A stretch of DNA of 56,604 bases, taken from the NCBI GenBank assembly GCA_013002105.1, contig JABDKS010000835.1, forward strand, positions 1 to 56,604, in the 5' to 3' direction. Position 1 is the first letter of the stretch. Each line of letters starts with the position of its first letter. The DNA comes from Pirellulaceae bacterium. Its GTDB lineage: Bacteria; Planctomycetota; Planctomycetia; Pirellulales; Pirellulaceae. The notes beneath the pieces are model-generated. The model made no database searches. It saw only the letters and a list, made by a program, of their open reading frames with translations, and was not told the origin of the DNA. The position numbers and the translations under genes are program-made. Of this stretch, positions 18,111 through 28,316 are shown one piece after another.

Positions 18111-19502
18111 TTAACTGTTCACCGCTTCTCGCATTTCGATTTCGTACCCCTCGCGATAGGGACGAGCCAAGAACGCGTTCGCCTCGTCGTCGCCAACGAT
18201 TTGTTCGCTTTCATCGTCCCATTTCAAGTCGCGGCCAAATCGTGCTGAGATTCCGGCCAAGTGACAGACGTTCAACATTTGCATATGAGTGTGAACATCC
18301 GAAATCGGCTCTTTGCCTTCACGATGGCAGTGCAAGAAATTGGCCCAATGCTGTTTCCGCTCGTTCGACTCCATCGGCATCCCTTTATAGACCTTTGCAA
18401 TCGCGTCCTCGGGCAAGGGGTTGTTGGCAAGGTCTTCCACGGGCTTGCCGACCAGCTTGCGTCGATTGACAAAAATCCGTCCCTTATCACCCGTGATCAA
18501 GACACCGTTGTCGGTATCGTTGCGAATGATCATCTCGGTGCCGCCGGGATACTTCACACTGAAATTGAAGCTGGTCGCGGTATTGTAGCGATCCTTCTGC
18601 TGTGCAAAACCGTTTTTGTAATCGACCGGATGTTCCGCGCTGCCGCCGATGCTAATCGGGCCCGCCGTTTGACCGTTCAATTTCAACGCCCAATTACAGA
18701 TGTCGACATGGTGGGCACCCCAGTCGGTCAATTTGCCACCGGAGTATTCGTACCACCAACGAAATTCGTAGTGGCAGTTGGTGTTACCGCGACCCTTGCC
18801 GTTTTTCGCTGGGAGATGTCGATAATCAACCTTTGGTGCCGGACCTAGCCAACGATCCCAGTTCAGTTCTTTGGGGACATCCGCGACCGGAATCTCAGGA
18901 CTTGCCGGTGCTCCACCAATTGCCGCCTGCACCTGTCGGATTTTTCCCAGTCGGCCATCGGCGACGATCGCCATTGCTTTGACAAACAGTGGAAACGTAC
19001 TGCGCTGTTGCGTGCCCACTTGCACGATACGGCCGGTTTCTTTTTGGACATTGCGAATCAGCTTGCCTTCGTCGATGGTCAAGGTCAGCGGTTTTTCGCA
19101 GTAGACATCTTTACCGGCGTACATCGCTTCGATCAGCGGCTTGGTGTGCCAGTGATCAGGTGTGCCGATGTGAATGACATCGACGTCATCACGAGATAAC
19201 ACTTCGCGATAGTCTTCGTAAACATCCGCTTTGCCTTGACTCATGTTCTTGTTGGAGCTTTCAAGGCGACCGGCATCCACATCAGCGATTGCGACAACAT
19301 CGATCCAGTCTTGGGCTGCACGAATGTTACCGTTGGCCATGCCGCCGGCACCAATCACTCCCAACGTGACGCGATCATTCTTGCTCTTGGTCTCTTGAGC
19401 GAGCGTTCGAGGCGTCGAAAAAAAGTAAGGTACCGATGCCGCCGCGCCGACCGTCGCGGAAGTTTTCAAAAAGTCGCGACGTGGTTGTCTTTTCTGAGAC
19501 AT
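18111..19502 (-). CDS. Tat-exported Gfo/Idh/MocA family oxidoreductase
   Basis: 463 residues. The N-terminus is a twin-arginine signal (RRDFLK at residues 8-13). A Rossmann NAD(P) site follows (VIGAGGMANGN, about 49-59) and the family motif EKPL at 136-139. The C-terminal alpha/beta domain carries the usual substrate-binding segment (WGAHHVDICNWAL). Such exported dehydrogenases are numerous in planctomycetes and are presumed to act on sugars or sugar derivatives; the substrate cannot be named. GAGGT seven bases before the ATG strongly supports the start. A terminator follows, so it is probably transcribed alone. Confidence 0.92.
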   Translation of the reverse strand: MSQKRQPRRDFLKTSATVGAAASVPYFFSTPRTLAQETKSKNDRVTLGVIGAGGMANGNIRAAQDWIDVVAIADVDAGRLESSNKNMSQGKADVYEDYREVLSRDDVDVIHIGTPDHWHTKPLIEAMYAGKDVYCEKPLTLTIDEGKLIRNVQKETGRIVQVGTQQRSTFPLFVKAMAIVADGRLGKIRQVQAAIGGAPASPEIPVADVPKELNWDRWLGPAPKVDYRHLPAKNGKGRGNTNCHYEFRWWYEYSGGKLTDWGAHHVDICNWALKLNGQTAGPISIGGSAEHPVDYKNGFAQQKDRYNTATSFNFSVKYPGGTEMIIRNDTDNGVLITGDKGRIFVNRRKLVGKPVEDLANNPLPEDAIAKVYKGMPMESNERKQHWANFLHCHREGKEPISDVHTHMQMLNVCHLAGISARFGRDLKWDDESEQIVGDDEANAFLARPYREGYEIEMREAVNS

Positions 19503-19787
19503 GTATTTACCTCATGTGTTCGGTTGATATTTTCGCTGGTCCCCCGATTCGAGCGGGTCCGACCCCACGTAGTCTAACCTACCGCTGCCGCGATGGGGAG
19601 CAACAACGTTGTGAAACGGATCCCACAAGTGACTTCTTTTCACCCGTGGCATCCACGGCGACCGCCCTATCGTGGCACGCACCATCTTGTCGCTGCACCT
19701 GCTATGTGGGACAACCCCGGTTCGCTGGTGCGTCGACCAACGTTGCTCAACGCCTTCCACTCGATTGCTTCAATTGGATCTGGCCCC

Positions 19788-20204
19788 ATGACCCCAGATG
19801 AATCCGCTGACGAATCACCCGACACCTCCGCCGACTTGCTGGATTCGATCATCGCTGGCGATACCGACAAAACCCGCTCGCTCTTTCTTGATGCTGAATT
19901 CATCATGATCAAAGTCAGCGAACCAGACGAGCAGGATGACGAGGAACATGTGGGTGCATTGACAGCCAACGTCGATGACATGGACGTGTTGATCGTGTTT
20001 ACGAACGAAGAGCACGCTGGAAACTTTGTGCAAACGATGGGCGAACTGTTTGACGAGAGCGACGAAATCGAAGGGTTCTTTGTCGACGGTGGCGCCGTGT
20101 TGGAATATCTGCCCGACGGCTTCGGATTGCTGATCAATCCCGAAAGCGACGATTCGGCGGTGATGCAAAACGCCATGCTGGACGAATTGCGAACCTCCAG
20201 CTAG
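19788..20204 (+). CDS. Small acidic SseB-like protein
   Basis: 138 residues from the ATG at 19788. The frame is open from 19593, but the upstream 65 residues are Pro/His/Arg-rich and look non-coding, and the composition changes sharply at MTPDESADESP. The protein is very acidic. Its core (VGALTANVDDMDVLIVFTNEEHAGNFVQ, FFVDGGAVLEYLPDGFGLLINPES) resembles the SseB N-terminal domain, a small alpha/beta domain found in many bacteria with unclear function. Probably cytoplasmic. It is divergent from the oxidoreductase gene, with about 285 bases between them, and upstream of the heme protein gene. Confidence 0.65.
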   Translation: MTPDESADESPDTSADLLDSIIAGDTDKTRSLFLDAEFIMIKVSEPDEQDDEEHVGALTANVDDMDVLIVFTNEEHAGNFVQTMGELFDESDEIEGFFVDGGAVLEYLPDGFGLLINPESDDSAVMQNAMLDELRTSS

Positions 20205-20418
20205 TAGAAACCGTGCGGATTGGCCGGATGAGAATCGAACCGGTCCGTGCGTGACGGGTGGTAAAATGACTCGTTCGCGGAACACTTGTCGAGCTACAAT
20301 CGGGGGCTCGCGGTCGGCTTGGAATCAACACTCCACGCATCGGCGTTTCGCTAACTTTGATCCACCCAATTTCGCTATGAGTCACGCTTTCCTTCTTTGG
20401 CGTCTGTCCTGTTTGCCA

Positions 20419-23040
20419 ATGCAAATGTCAACGCCGACTTTGAATCGGCTCGCGAACGTAGTGTTGGCAGTCGCGCTGATCCTACACACTTCTGCTCCAT
20501 CAAGTGGGCAAGAGGCCACGACAACTGGGCAAGCGTCCACGACGCTCGCGGCAGAAGAAATTCAAGTGCCGGCGGGATTTGTTGTCGATCTTGTCTACAC
20601 CGCGAAACCCGAGACCGAAGGATCCTGGGCTTCGCTGGCCACCGACAATGAAGGTCGGTTGATCGTCGGTGCCGAAAAAGAATTTGGTTTGCATCGGATC
20701 ACGATCAACGACAATGCTGTTACATCCGAAAAGGTTCCCGTCGACATCAAGGCCACCCAAGGAATGGTCTGGGCTTTTGACAGCCTGTATGTTCAGGAAG
20801 CAGCTGCAACGCTGAAGCGTGTTTACGATTCGGACGATGACGGACAACTGGATGCTGTCGAGTCACTCCCCGGCTCAGATGGATCGGGTGGGCACGGAAC
20901 GCATGCCGTCGTTCTCAACGACGATCAGCAAGACCTATTCATCGTTGGCGGCAACCACGCCGACGTGCCGCCGCTGGTCGGATCTCGAATCCCAACGTCC
21001 GAAGAAGATCTGTTACTGCCACGCCAATGGGATGCGCGTGGGCACGCGGTCGGACGCTTAGCGCCTGGCGGTTGGATCACCCGGTTTGATCCCAAAGCCA
21101 AAACACACGACCTATTTTGCGCCGGCTTTCGTAATCAATACGACGCCGCGCTCAATCGCGACGGCGAACTGTTTACGTTTGACGCCGATATGGAATGGGA
21201 CATGGGCATGTCGTGGTATCGTCCAACGCGAATCTGCCACGTTGTCAGCGGCGGTGATTACGGTTGGCGCAGCGGGACCGGGAAATGGCCAAGTTACTAC
21301 GAGGACAGCCTGCCGCCGGTGATTGAGATTGGACCGGGGTCGCCGACGGGAATGGTCTCCGGTCGCGATGCGCTTTTTCCATCACGCTATCGTGACGCAG
21401 TCTTTGCCGTCGACTGGACCTTCGGAACAATCTATGCCATCCACATCGAACCGGCAGGATCCAGCTATACCGCACAGAAAGAGATCTTCTTGACCGGGGC
21501 TCCCCTACCGATCACCGACGCGGTCGTCGGTATCGACGGCGCCATGTATTTCGTTACCGGTGGTCGCGGCATCCAGTCCGCTCTTTATCGAGTGCGGTAT
21601 ACGGGCGATCAGTCAATCGATTTGGCGTATCACTCCAACGAGAACGAAAAGCTGCACGCCAATTCTCGCAGGATCCGCCAATTAATCGAACGTTTTCACG
21701 GGCGACAGGATGCCCAGGCGATCGACGAGGCTTGGCCGTTGCTGGATGCCAAGGACCGTTTTATACGCCACGCGGCTCGCGTCGCCATCGAATCGCAGAG
21801 TGTTGATCAGTGGGCAGCAAAGGTGTTCGACGAAACTCGGCCGCAAGCGGTTATCACGTCGGCAGTCGCGCTGGCGCGGTCCGCTGGCGACCAGGACATC
21901 AAAGCCGAGTTGCAAGAACTCTTGGTCGAAAAACTGCTGCAATTGGATGTGGGCAAACTCCCCGACGCGCAAAAGCTGGGTCTCTTTCGCGCCTATTCGT
22001 TGGCATTCATTCGGCTGGCGCCCGTTCTTGACTCGCAGCGCGAGCCGATTGCCACCCAGATCGATTCGCTCTTTCCGTCAACCAATCAGGACATCAACAC
22101 CGAATGGGTTCGCCTGAGCGTCTATTTGCAAACACCCGATGTAATCGAGCGCGTGTTGCAACAGATCGAGAACCGGCCTGATCCGGTGCCGCCGCAGTGG
22201 GCCGAATTGATTTCTCGTAACGATCGATATGGTGCGCCCATCGCCAAGTTGATGGAAACTCCCCCACCGTCAAACGAAATCGGATATGCGTTCATGTTGC
22301 GCAACTTGCGAAATGGTTGGACACTGGAACAAAGAAAACGCTACTTCGAATTCCTCGCCGCGGCAGCGAAGTTTCCCGGCGGCAATAGCTACACAGGATT
22401 TCTGCGCAATCTGCAAACCGAAGCTCTGGGGCAATGCAGCAATACCGAGCGCCAGCAGCTGACCGATGTCACGGGCGAAGCATTCGATCCCAAACCACCC
22501 TTCGAAATCCAGCCGATTCAGGGTCCTGGCCAAGTTTGGACGCTGGAGCACGCGATTGCTGCTACGCAGGCCACCCAATTGCGTAAAGCGGATTTCGAGA
22601 ACGGCCGCAGCCTTTTCCACGCCGCCGACTGTGGCAAATGCCATCGCATGGATGGTTTCGGCGGCGACATCGGACCCGACCTCACCAGCATTCCCTTTCG
22701 ATTCGACACCCAATACGTACTACAGGCGATGATCGATCCCAGCGCGGTGATATCCGATCAATATCAGGCCTATTCGATCTTGCTGAGCGACGGTCGCACC
22801 ATGACCGGATTGGTCGTGCCGGACGGAGAAAAAATTGCCATCCACGTTGCCGGCGCCGAAGCGAAAACGATCCGCGTCGATCTCGATGAAATCGAGACAC
22901 TCTCACCCGCCAATGTCTCGCAGATGCCCAGCGGGCTGATCGATCGTCTCAGCGAAACGGAATTGCGAGATCTCGTCGCGTATCTGCTTGCGGGCGGCAA
23001 TCGAACTGCAAAAGTGTATGGAAAGAAGCGAGCCCAATAA
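20419..23040 (+). CDS. PVC-type exported beta-propeller / cytochrome c protein
   Basis: 873 residues from the ATG at 20419, chosen because it gives a compact signal peptide (STPTLNRLANVVLAVALILHTSAPSSG); ATGs at 20377 and 20425 are also possible. The N-terminal half is a propeller of the Pirellula/Verrucomicrobium membrane-bound dehydrogenase type (opening VPAGFVVDLVY; LFCAGFRNQYDAALNRDGELFTFDADMEWD split over two blades). A helical region, about 420-690, follows. The C-terminal domain has one c-type heme motif, CGKCH at 738-742, with the family's GPDLTSI and ILLSDGRTMTGLVV. Probably a periplasmic oxidoreductase passing electrons to the respiratory chain. Substrate unknown. The exported lipoprotein gene follows after 72 bases. 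Confidence 0.88.
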   Translation: MQMSTPTLNRLANVVLAVALILHTSAPSSGQEATTTGQASTTLAAEEIQVPAGFVVDLVYTAKPETEGSWASLATDNEGRLIVGAEKEFGLHRITINDNAVTSEKVPVDIKATQGMVWAFDSLYVQEAAATLKRVYDSDDDGQLDAVESLPGSDGSGGHGTHAVVLNDDQQDLFIVGGNHADVPPLVGSRIPTSEEDLLLPRQWDARGHAVGRLAPGGWITRFDPKAKTHDLFCAGFRNQYDAALNRDGELFTFDADMEWDMGMSWYRPTRICHVVSGGDYGWRSGTGKWPSYYEDSLPPVIEIGPGSPTGMVSGRDALFPSRYRDAVFAVDWTFGTIYAIHIEPAGSSYTAQKEIFLTGAPLPITDAVVGIDGAMYFVTGGRGIQSALYRVRYTGDQSIDLAYHSNENEKLHANSRRIRQLIERFHGRQDAQAIDEAWPLLDAKDRFIRHAARVAIESQSVDQWAAKVFDETRPQAVITSAVALARSAGDQDIKAELQELLVEKLLQLDVGKLPDAQKLGLFRAYSLAFIRLAPVLDSQREPIATQIDSLFPSTNQDINTEWVRLSVYLQTPDVIERVLQQIENRPDPVPPQWAELISRNDRYGAPIAKLMETPPPSNEIGYAFMLRNLRNGWTLEQRKRYFEFLAAAAKFPGGNSYTGFLRNLQTEALGQCSNTERQQLTDVTGEAFDPKPPFEIQPIQGPGQVWTLEHAIAATQATQLRKADFENGRSLFHAADCGKCHRMDGFGGDIGPDLTSIPFRFDTQYVLQAMIDPSAVISDQYQAYSILLSDGRTMTGLVVPDGEKIAIHVAGAEAKTIRVDLDEIETLSPANVSQMPSGLIDRLSETELRDLVAYLLAGGNRTAKVYGKKRAQ

Positions 23041-23112
23041 GAAAATCGGTAACTCGGTTATACTGACCAGCAGTCCGATCGATCGCACCGATCTTCCCCA
23101 CGCATTGAAAGC

Positions 23113-26100
23113 TTGTCCTTGCACTCGCGTTGTCTTCTCACACTCGGTTTTTGCACCTTGCTGTTGGCATGCGCCACGACTGGATGCAAGCAGAAGAATG
23201 CGACCACGGGCGGCCCGAATGCTGGTTCAAAGAAACCATCGGAAGCCACATCGATAGCGTCCATCGAACACGCAAAATCGTCACTCGACGCCGGGCAGAT
23301 TGTCCAGGCGCAGCAGCAAATCCAACAAGTGCTGCTGGCGAATCCCAACGACACGGTCGCATTGGAACTGGCGGGCGACATCGCCGTTCGGACCGGTCAG
23401 AACACCAAAGCAGCCGAACTGTACCAAACAGCATTCGACCAATCCGATATTCCACCGGTCGCTTTGGTGAACAAACTGGGGGCCCAGTACATGACCATCG
23501 GTCGCCCGTTTGATTCAATTCGGATCCTCCAGAGCGCGCTACAGTCACACGGCGAAAACGCTCAGCTTCGCCAAACCACCGTCGGAATGATGGCATCGGT
23601 TGCATTGCAGCAACAAGCTCTAGAGCACCTGCAATGGTTAGTCCAACACGGGCATGGCGCACCCAATTTGCTGATCATTTTATCGAACCTAAATCGACCT
23701 CAGACCAAAAAAGAGACCTGTACGTTTGCCCTGAAAACCTATCCCGATGACCTACGACCCGCCTATGGATTGGCGCGATTGGATGCCTATGACGGAAAGT
23801 GGCAAACGGTCCGCGATCAGCTTGCACCGGTCGTCAACAAGCATCCCGATTTTTTGCCAGCGCAAGCACTCTACTTACGAGCACTCGTCGAAGTCCAAGA
23901 TGACGAAGCGGTTGGCAAATGGATCGCCGATCCGCCTGCCGGTATCGAAACCGAGCCTGACTACTGGATTGCGGCAGGCATCTGGGCGGATCGAAATGAA
24001 AGTTTCGACCAAGCGGCGGGCGCATTTTATCAAGCGGTTCGGCGAGATGAGAATAACGAGGATTCTCTGTCGCGGTTGGCTCGAAGCTTGAAATTGATCG
24101 GGCACGACGAGGACGCAATACTCGCAGCCGAGCGAGCCAAGAAGCTAATCGTCCTGCGCGATGCCATGGACAAATTCTTTTCATGGCGCGGTGATTCTCA
24201 AACCGCCGTGATCCCAATTTCGAAATCGCTACTGGATCTTGGCCGACCCTGGGAAGCCACCGTGTGGCTACAAGCCGCATTCCAAATGAGTCAGCAACCC
24301 GACCCGCGTCTACCCGATCTTTACCAGTCCGTTCGATCCAACCTGACCGGCACGACGCCCTGGCAACAGGCCGAGTACCTGGTGTCGGACAAGATCGACG
24401 GTTCGCAATTTCCTGACATCGCGTGGAATATGGAATCGATCTCACAATCGCCCGACATGCTGACCATCGAACCCTCCAGTATCCGGTGGACCGATCGAGC
24501 AGACGAACTGGGGCTACGGCACGTTTGCAGCATCCAAAAACCAGCGGGTGTCGAAAGTAACATTGCGATCTACCAGACCGGTGCGGGCGGAGCGGGCGTG
24601 ATCGATTTTGACCTGGACGGACACCCTGACGTTCACTTGACCAAAATCGATGGGCGGCCCCGACAACGCGACTCCAGTCCCAACCGCTTGTACCGTAACG
24701 ACGGCAAGGGGTTTGTCGACGTTACCGATCGATGCGGTGCAGGTGATACCGGATTCTCACAAGGAGTCACCATTGGCGACTACAACGCGGATGGATTCCC
24801 CGATGTGCTGATCGGCAATATCGGCAGCAACCGTCTGTATCGAAACAACGGGGATGGAACCTTTGATGACGTCACGATGAAAGTCGGTTTAAGTGACGAC
24901 GACTGGACCACTTCGACGGCGATGGCCGACTTGGACGGCGACTCGCTGACCGATCTGTTTCAAGTCGCCTATTGCGCAGGTGATGCACCACTACAGCAGC
25001 AATGCATTGACAAAACGATTGGCGAACCACGCTCGTGCACGCCCATCGCATTTGATGCTCAGCGTGACCGCGTCTGGAAAGGCAACGCCGAGGGAACATT
25101 CACCGACGTGACCGACCATTGGCTAACCGATCATCTACCCGGTTTTGGACTCGGAATCGTCGTCGGCCAATTCGATGGCGATACGGGGTTGGATACCTAC
25201 GTTGCCAACGATACCGTCGCCAACCATTACTGGTCGCGCGATGCCAAGACCGATGATGGATTCCGTCTTGGCGAAAGCGCAACCATCCGCGGTCTGGCAT
25301 TGAGCGATCAGTCGGCTGCTCAAGCATCGATGGGAATCGCGGTCGGCGACGCTGACTCCGATGGTGACGTTGACTTTTTTGTCACGCACTTTACGGACGA
25401 TCACGCCACTTTTTACGAACAGGTTCGAGTGGGAATGTGGGCGGACCGAACCCGCATCGCCGGCATTTTCCAGCCGACCTATCCGATGCTGGCCTTCGGG
25501 ACCCAGTGGATCGATGCCGACAACGATGGCTCGGCGGAACTGTTGGTTGCCAATGGCCACATCGATGATTTGACCCACGACGGCCAAGCGTTTCGTATGC
25601 CACCCCAGCTTTTTGATCGTACGGCCAACGGCAAATGGGTCGAACTACCTGGCGCAGAAATCGGCGACTATTTCCAAAGCGAACGACTGGGCCGTGCTGT
25701 CGCCAACCTGGACGCCAATTCCGACGGTAAGACGGATGCTCTGATTACGCATCTGTACGATCCGGTTGCCTTGCTGATCAATGAAACGGATTCGCTCGCA
25801 CAGTCAGTGAGATTATTCTTGCGCGGAACCCGGTGTGAACGCGATGCGATTGGGACAATCGTTCAGTACCAGGTCGCTGGTCAGTCAGGTTCCGAGCAAC
25901 AACAAACAGCGCAATTGTTTGCCGGTGACGGCTATCAATGCACCAACGAAAAATGCATCACCATCGGGACGCACGACGCCGACAAGATCACCGATGTCAG
26001 CGTCCGCTGGCCCGATCAGAGCGAAACCAAATTTCAGTCGCTCCGTGCCGGCCACGACTACTTGATCGTGCAAGGCGATCCAGAACCGTTCGAACTGGCA

Positions 26101-26130
26101 ACGCACCGGGGCAATGCACGCCAGGACTGA
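23113..26130 (+). CDS. TPR / FG-GAP / UnbV (CRTAC1-like) exported lipoprotein
   Basis: 1005 residues from a TTG at 23113. The N-terminus is a lipoprotein signal with two candidate lipoboxes (LLLAC, Cys20, and ATTGC, Cys25). Residues about 40-400 form tetratricopeptide-like helices (AKSSLDAGQIVQAQQQIQQ and similar). From about 490 come FG-GAP/VCBS propeller blades with calcium-type loops (DFDLDGHPDVHL, DYNADGFPDVLIG, DLDGDSLTDLF, DADSDGDVDFF, DADNDGSAELL). The C-terminus, about 890-995, is an ASPIC/UnbV domain. The family is common in planctomycetes and is thought to be cell-surface; the function is unproven. It follows the heme/propeller gene on the same strand and may be co-transcribed. Confidence 0.88.
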   Translation: MSLHSRCLLTLGFCTLLLACATTGCKQKNATTGGPNAGSKKPSEATSIASIEHAKSSLDAGQIVQAQQQIQQVLLANPNDTVALELAGDIAVRTGQNTKAAELYQTAFDQSDIPPVALVNKLGAQYMTIGRPFDSIRILQSALQSHGENAQLRQTTVGMMASVALQQQALEHLQWLVQHGHGAPNLLIILSNLNRPQTKKETCTFALKTYPDDLRPAYGLARLDAYDGKWQTVRDQLAPVVNKHPDFLPAQALYLRALVEVQDDEAVGKWIADPPAGIETEPDYWIAAGIWADRNESFDQAAGAFYQAVRRDENNEDSLSRLARSLKLIGHDEDAILAAERAKKLIVLRDAMDKFFSWRGDSQTAVIPISKSLLDLGRPWEATVWLQAAFQMSQQPDPRLPDLYQSVRSNLTGTTPWQQAEYLVSDKIDGSQFPDIAWNMESISQSPDMLTIEPSSIRWTDRADELGLRHVCSIQKPAGVESNIAIYQTGAGGAGVIDFDLDGHPDVHLTKIDGRPRQRDSSPNRLYRNDGKGFVDVTDRCGAGDTGFSQGVTIGDYNADGFPDVLIGNIGSNRLYRNNGDGTFDDVTMKVGLSDDDWTTSTAMADLDGDSLTDLFQVAYCAGDAPLQQQCIDKTIGEPRSCTPIAFDAQRDRVWKGNAEGTFTDVTDHWLTDHLPGFGLGIVVGQFDGDTGLDTYVANDTVANHYWSRDAKTDDGFRLGESATIRGLALSDQSAAQASMGIAVGDADSDGDVDFFVTHFTDDHATFYEQVRVGMWADRTRIAGIFQPTYPMLAFGTQWIDADNDGSAELLVANGHIDDLTHDGQAFRMPPQLFDRTANGKWVELPGAEIGDYFQSERLGRAVANLDANSDGKTDALITHLYDPVALLINETDSLAQSVRLFLRGTRCERDAIGTIVQYQVAGQSGSEQQQTAQLFAGDGYQCTNEKCITIGTHDADKITDVSVRWPDQSETKFQSLRAGHDYLIVQGDPEPFELATHRGNARQD

Positions 26131-26166
26131 TCTCGCGTCGCTTGATCTTGGAAAAAGCCGCCACGA

Positions 26167-26769
26167 TCAGTTCGGCGCATCCTTGATCGCAAAAGGTTTT
26201 TCCGTCTCTGGTTTCGCACCAATCGCTTGACGCAGCGCGTCGGTCTGTTTGCTGACGGACCGCTTGTCACCCGAAAGTTTCAGAAAGTAGTAGTCTTTCG
26301 CATCGTCGTTTTCCTCGATCACAATCACGTTCACGACGCGGCTGTTGGGTGTCGCGATTGTCTTCTGTGCAAATGGTGGCCCGTCAGGTTTGTTCCACGT
26401 ACCGATTACATCCACCAAGATGTAGCTCCCCGCGCGGCACTCTCCTTGGAACATCTCGATCTGTCGATCTTTCTCATCGAACTGACCGAGCCAGCGCTCA
26501 ACATTCGCTTTTACGCCACCGGTGGGTCCTCCGAAATAGAAGACCACTAAATCAGCCGTTTCAGTACCTTCCGCACTCGCGGGAATGCGAAATTGGGCGG
26601 CCCGCATGGACGAAGTCGTTTTTACTTCTTCCCAGTTTTTCGGCACCGCCAACTCGATTGAACGTGCTTGGACTTTCTTCAGCTCCGCACTCGCATCGGA
26701 TTGCGGCGACTCCGCTAGCGTGATGCTCGTGGTGACCCAGATTAAACCTGCAGCGACAACGAATTTCAT
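26167..26769 (-). CDS. Exported protein of unknown function
   Basis: 200 residues with a signal peptide (MKFVVAAGLIWVTTSITLAES). GGGAG about ten bases before the ATG supports the start. The mature protein is a single alpha/beta domain with SIELAVPKNWEEVKTTSSMRAAQFRIP, VVFYFGGPTGGVKANVERWLGQF and YYFLKLSGDKRSVSKQTDALRQAI, a pattern resembling small PsbP/lipoprotein-type stress proteins, but I cannot name a family. It converges on the FG-GAP lipoprotein gene with a 36-base gap and is divergent from the CXXCH protein gene. Confidence 0.75.
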   Translation of the reverse strand: MKFVVAAGLIWVTTSITLAESPQSDASAELKKVQARSIELAVPKNWEEVKTTSSMRAAQFRIPASAEGTETADLVVFYFGGPTGGVKANVERWLGQFDEKDRQIEMFQGECRAGSYILVDVIGTWNKPDGPPFAQKTIATPNSRVVNVIVIEENDDAKDYYFLKLSGDKRSVSKQTDALRQAIGAKPETEKPFAIKDAPN

Positions 26770-26917
26770 CAGGTCTATCTCCCTTTGTAGAGGTATCCAG
26801 TGTTGTGATCGTCATTGATATTGGCATCCTTTTTCCGTCGGCGCTTCCAGATTCTCAAGCAACAAACAAAACGGTCATGTTCGGCGCCGCCGATTAAAAC
26901 ATGAATGCCATTCCAAG

Positions 26918-26948
26918 ATAGACTACAGGACTCACTTTCTGTCTATCG
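26918..26948. promoter_or_regulatory. Inverted repeat just upstream of the CXXCH protein gene
   Basis: GATAGAC (26918-26924) and GTCTATC (26942-26948) are perfect complements, with ACAG/CTGT pairing possible inside. The right arm ends nine bases before the ATG at 26958, where a ribosome binding site would be. It could be an operator or a 5' leader hairpin. A 7-base repeat can arise by chance, so this is tentative. Confidence 0.3.
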
Positions 26949-26957
26949 GATGATGTC

Positions 26958-28313
26958 ATGAAATCATATGTAGTTGCCGCCTTGTGTGTAGTTATGGCCG
27001 GACAAGTCCTTGCGGATTCGCCGAACGATATTTTTGAGCAGCGAATCATGCCCATTTTTCGCTCGCCCCAACCATCCAGTTGCATCCAATGCCATTTGGC
27101 GTCGGTCGATCTGAAAGACTACATCCTGCCATCGGCGAAAGACACGTTTGTGTCGCTACGTGATCAAGGATTGATTGATCCCGACAACCCCCGAGAGTCC
27201 AAAATTCTTCACCTGATTCAAATGGGTGAAGCCGACCAGGACGTTTCGTCGCAACGGATTCACAAGAAGGCGAGAGAGTCGGAACTCGCCGCCTTTGCTG
27301 CTTGGATCCAAGCCTGTTGCGACGATCCGGCAATGTTGGCTTTGCCGAAACTTGCGTCCAACGAGGTCGCCAAACCGGCGGTGTCCGACGTGGTCATTCG
27401 TCACGCCCGCAAAGATCGCATTCTCGATTCGTTCGTCCGAAACGTTTGGTCCCAACGGATGCGTTGCTTTCCCTGTCACACGCCGGGCGAGATCGATGAC
27501 AACAATCCTCAGCACAAAAAACCGCGCGAGCGACATACTGAATTTGTAAAGAAATTCGGTCAGCGAATGAATCTTTTCCGCGAAACACCGCGCGAGACGA
27601 TGAACGCATTGATTGCCAGCAGTCGAAATCACAGTAACCGCAAACATGCTGCCAAGACATTGCCATTGATCAACGTCGAGAATCCAAAACAAAGTCTGCT
27701 GGTGCTCAAACCAACTGCCAAAGTGCCTGCCAAGCAAGAGGACGGCACACTGGGAAAACCTTCCTCGGTGATTCCGGTTTCTCATTTGGGCGGTCTGAAG
27801 ATGCACAACAACGACCATAGCTACAAAGCTTTTTTGGCTTGGATCGAGGACTACGCCAAAATAGCCAACGGTCAGTACCAAAGCGCCGATCAACTGCCCA
27901 GCGACGACTGGAACCCAACACAGTTTGTTTTGCGAATCAAAGAGACACCGGAAACGTTTCATCCCGGTAACGTCGTTCAGCTCTTTCTGCACATCCGCTC
28001 CGACGACGGCGACTGGGACGCCACTCCGGTTGCCTTCACCCAAACGATTGTGACACCAAGGCGCATTCTCAATGGCAGTTTGTTTTTGTTGGGCGAATCG
28101 AAAAACATTGCACCACGAGTAGAAGCCTGGAAACATGAGCGGGACTATCTGATCAAGGCCTACGTCGATTTCGACGAACAACTTGCTGCCGAACCGACCA
28201 TGCTGCTCCATCACGGAGAAAGTGACGGGCAATGGACGATCAAGACGGCATGGCAAGAAGGTTTCAAGAACGCAGTGATCCTGACGGCGGAGAATCAAGT
28301 CAGCGGCAAATGA
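26958..28313 (+). CDS. Exported protein with two CXXCH heme motifs
   Basis: 451 residues with a signal peptide (MKSYVVAALCVVMAGQVLADS). Two c-type heme motifs are visible: CIQCH at residues 42-46 and CFPCH at 170-174. The first part resembles the planctomycete cytochrome-like PSCyt1 segment (IFEQRIMPIFRS, then a CXXCH and an LAAFAAWIQ helix). The second half is beta-rich (FVLRIKETPETFHPGNVVQLFLHI and on) without a catalytic motif that I know. Probably a periplasmic electron-transfer or copper/heme-binding protein. It has its own promoter region, shared divergently with the small exported protein. No family-specific function is assigned. Confidence 0.78.
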   Translation: MKSYVVAALCVVMAGQVLADSPNDIFEQRIMPIFRSPQPSSCIQCHLASVDLKDYILPSAKDTFVSLRDQGLIDPDNPRESKILHLIQMGEADQDVSSQRIHKKARESELAAFAAWIQACCDDPAMLALPKLASNEVAKPAVSDVVIRHARKDRILDSFVRNVWSQRMRCFPCHTPGEIDDNNPQHKKPRERHTEFVKKFGQRMNLFRETPRETMNALIASSRNHSNRKHAAKTLPLINVENPKQSLLVLKPTAKVPAKQEDGTLGKPSSVIPVSHLGGLKMHNNDHSYKAFLAWIEDYAKIANGQYQSADQLPSDDWNPTQFVLRIKETPETFHPGNVVQLFLHIRSDDGDWDATPVAFTQTIVTPRRILNGSLFLLGESKNIAPRVEAWKHERDYLIKAYVDFDEQLAAEPTMLLHHGESDGQWTIKTAWQEGFKNAVILTAENQVSGK

Positions 28314-28316
28314 CGA

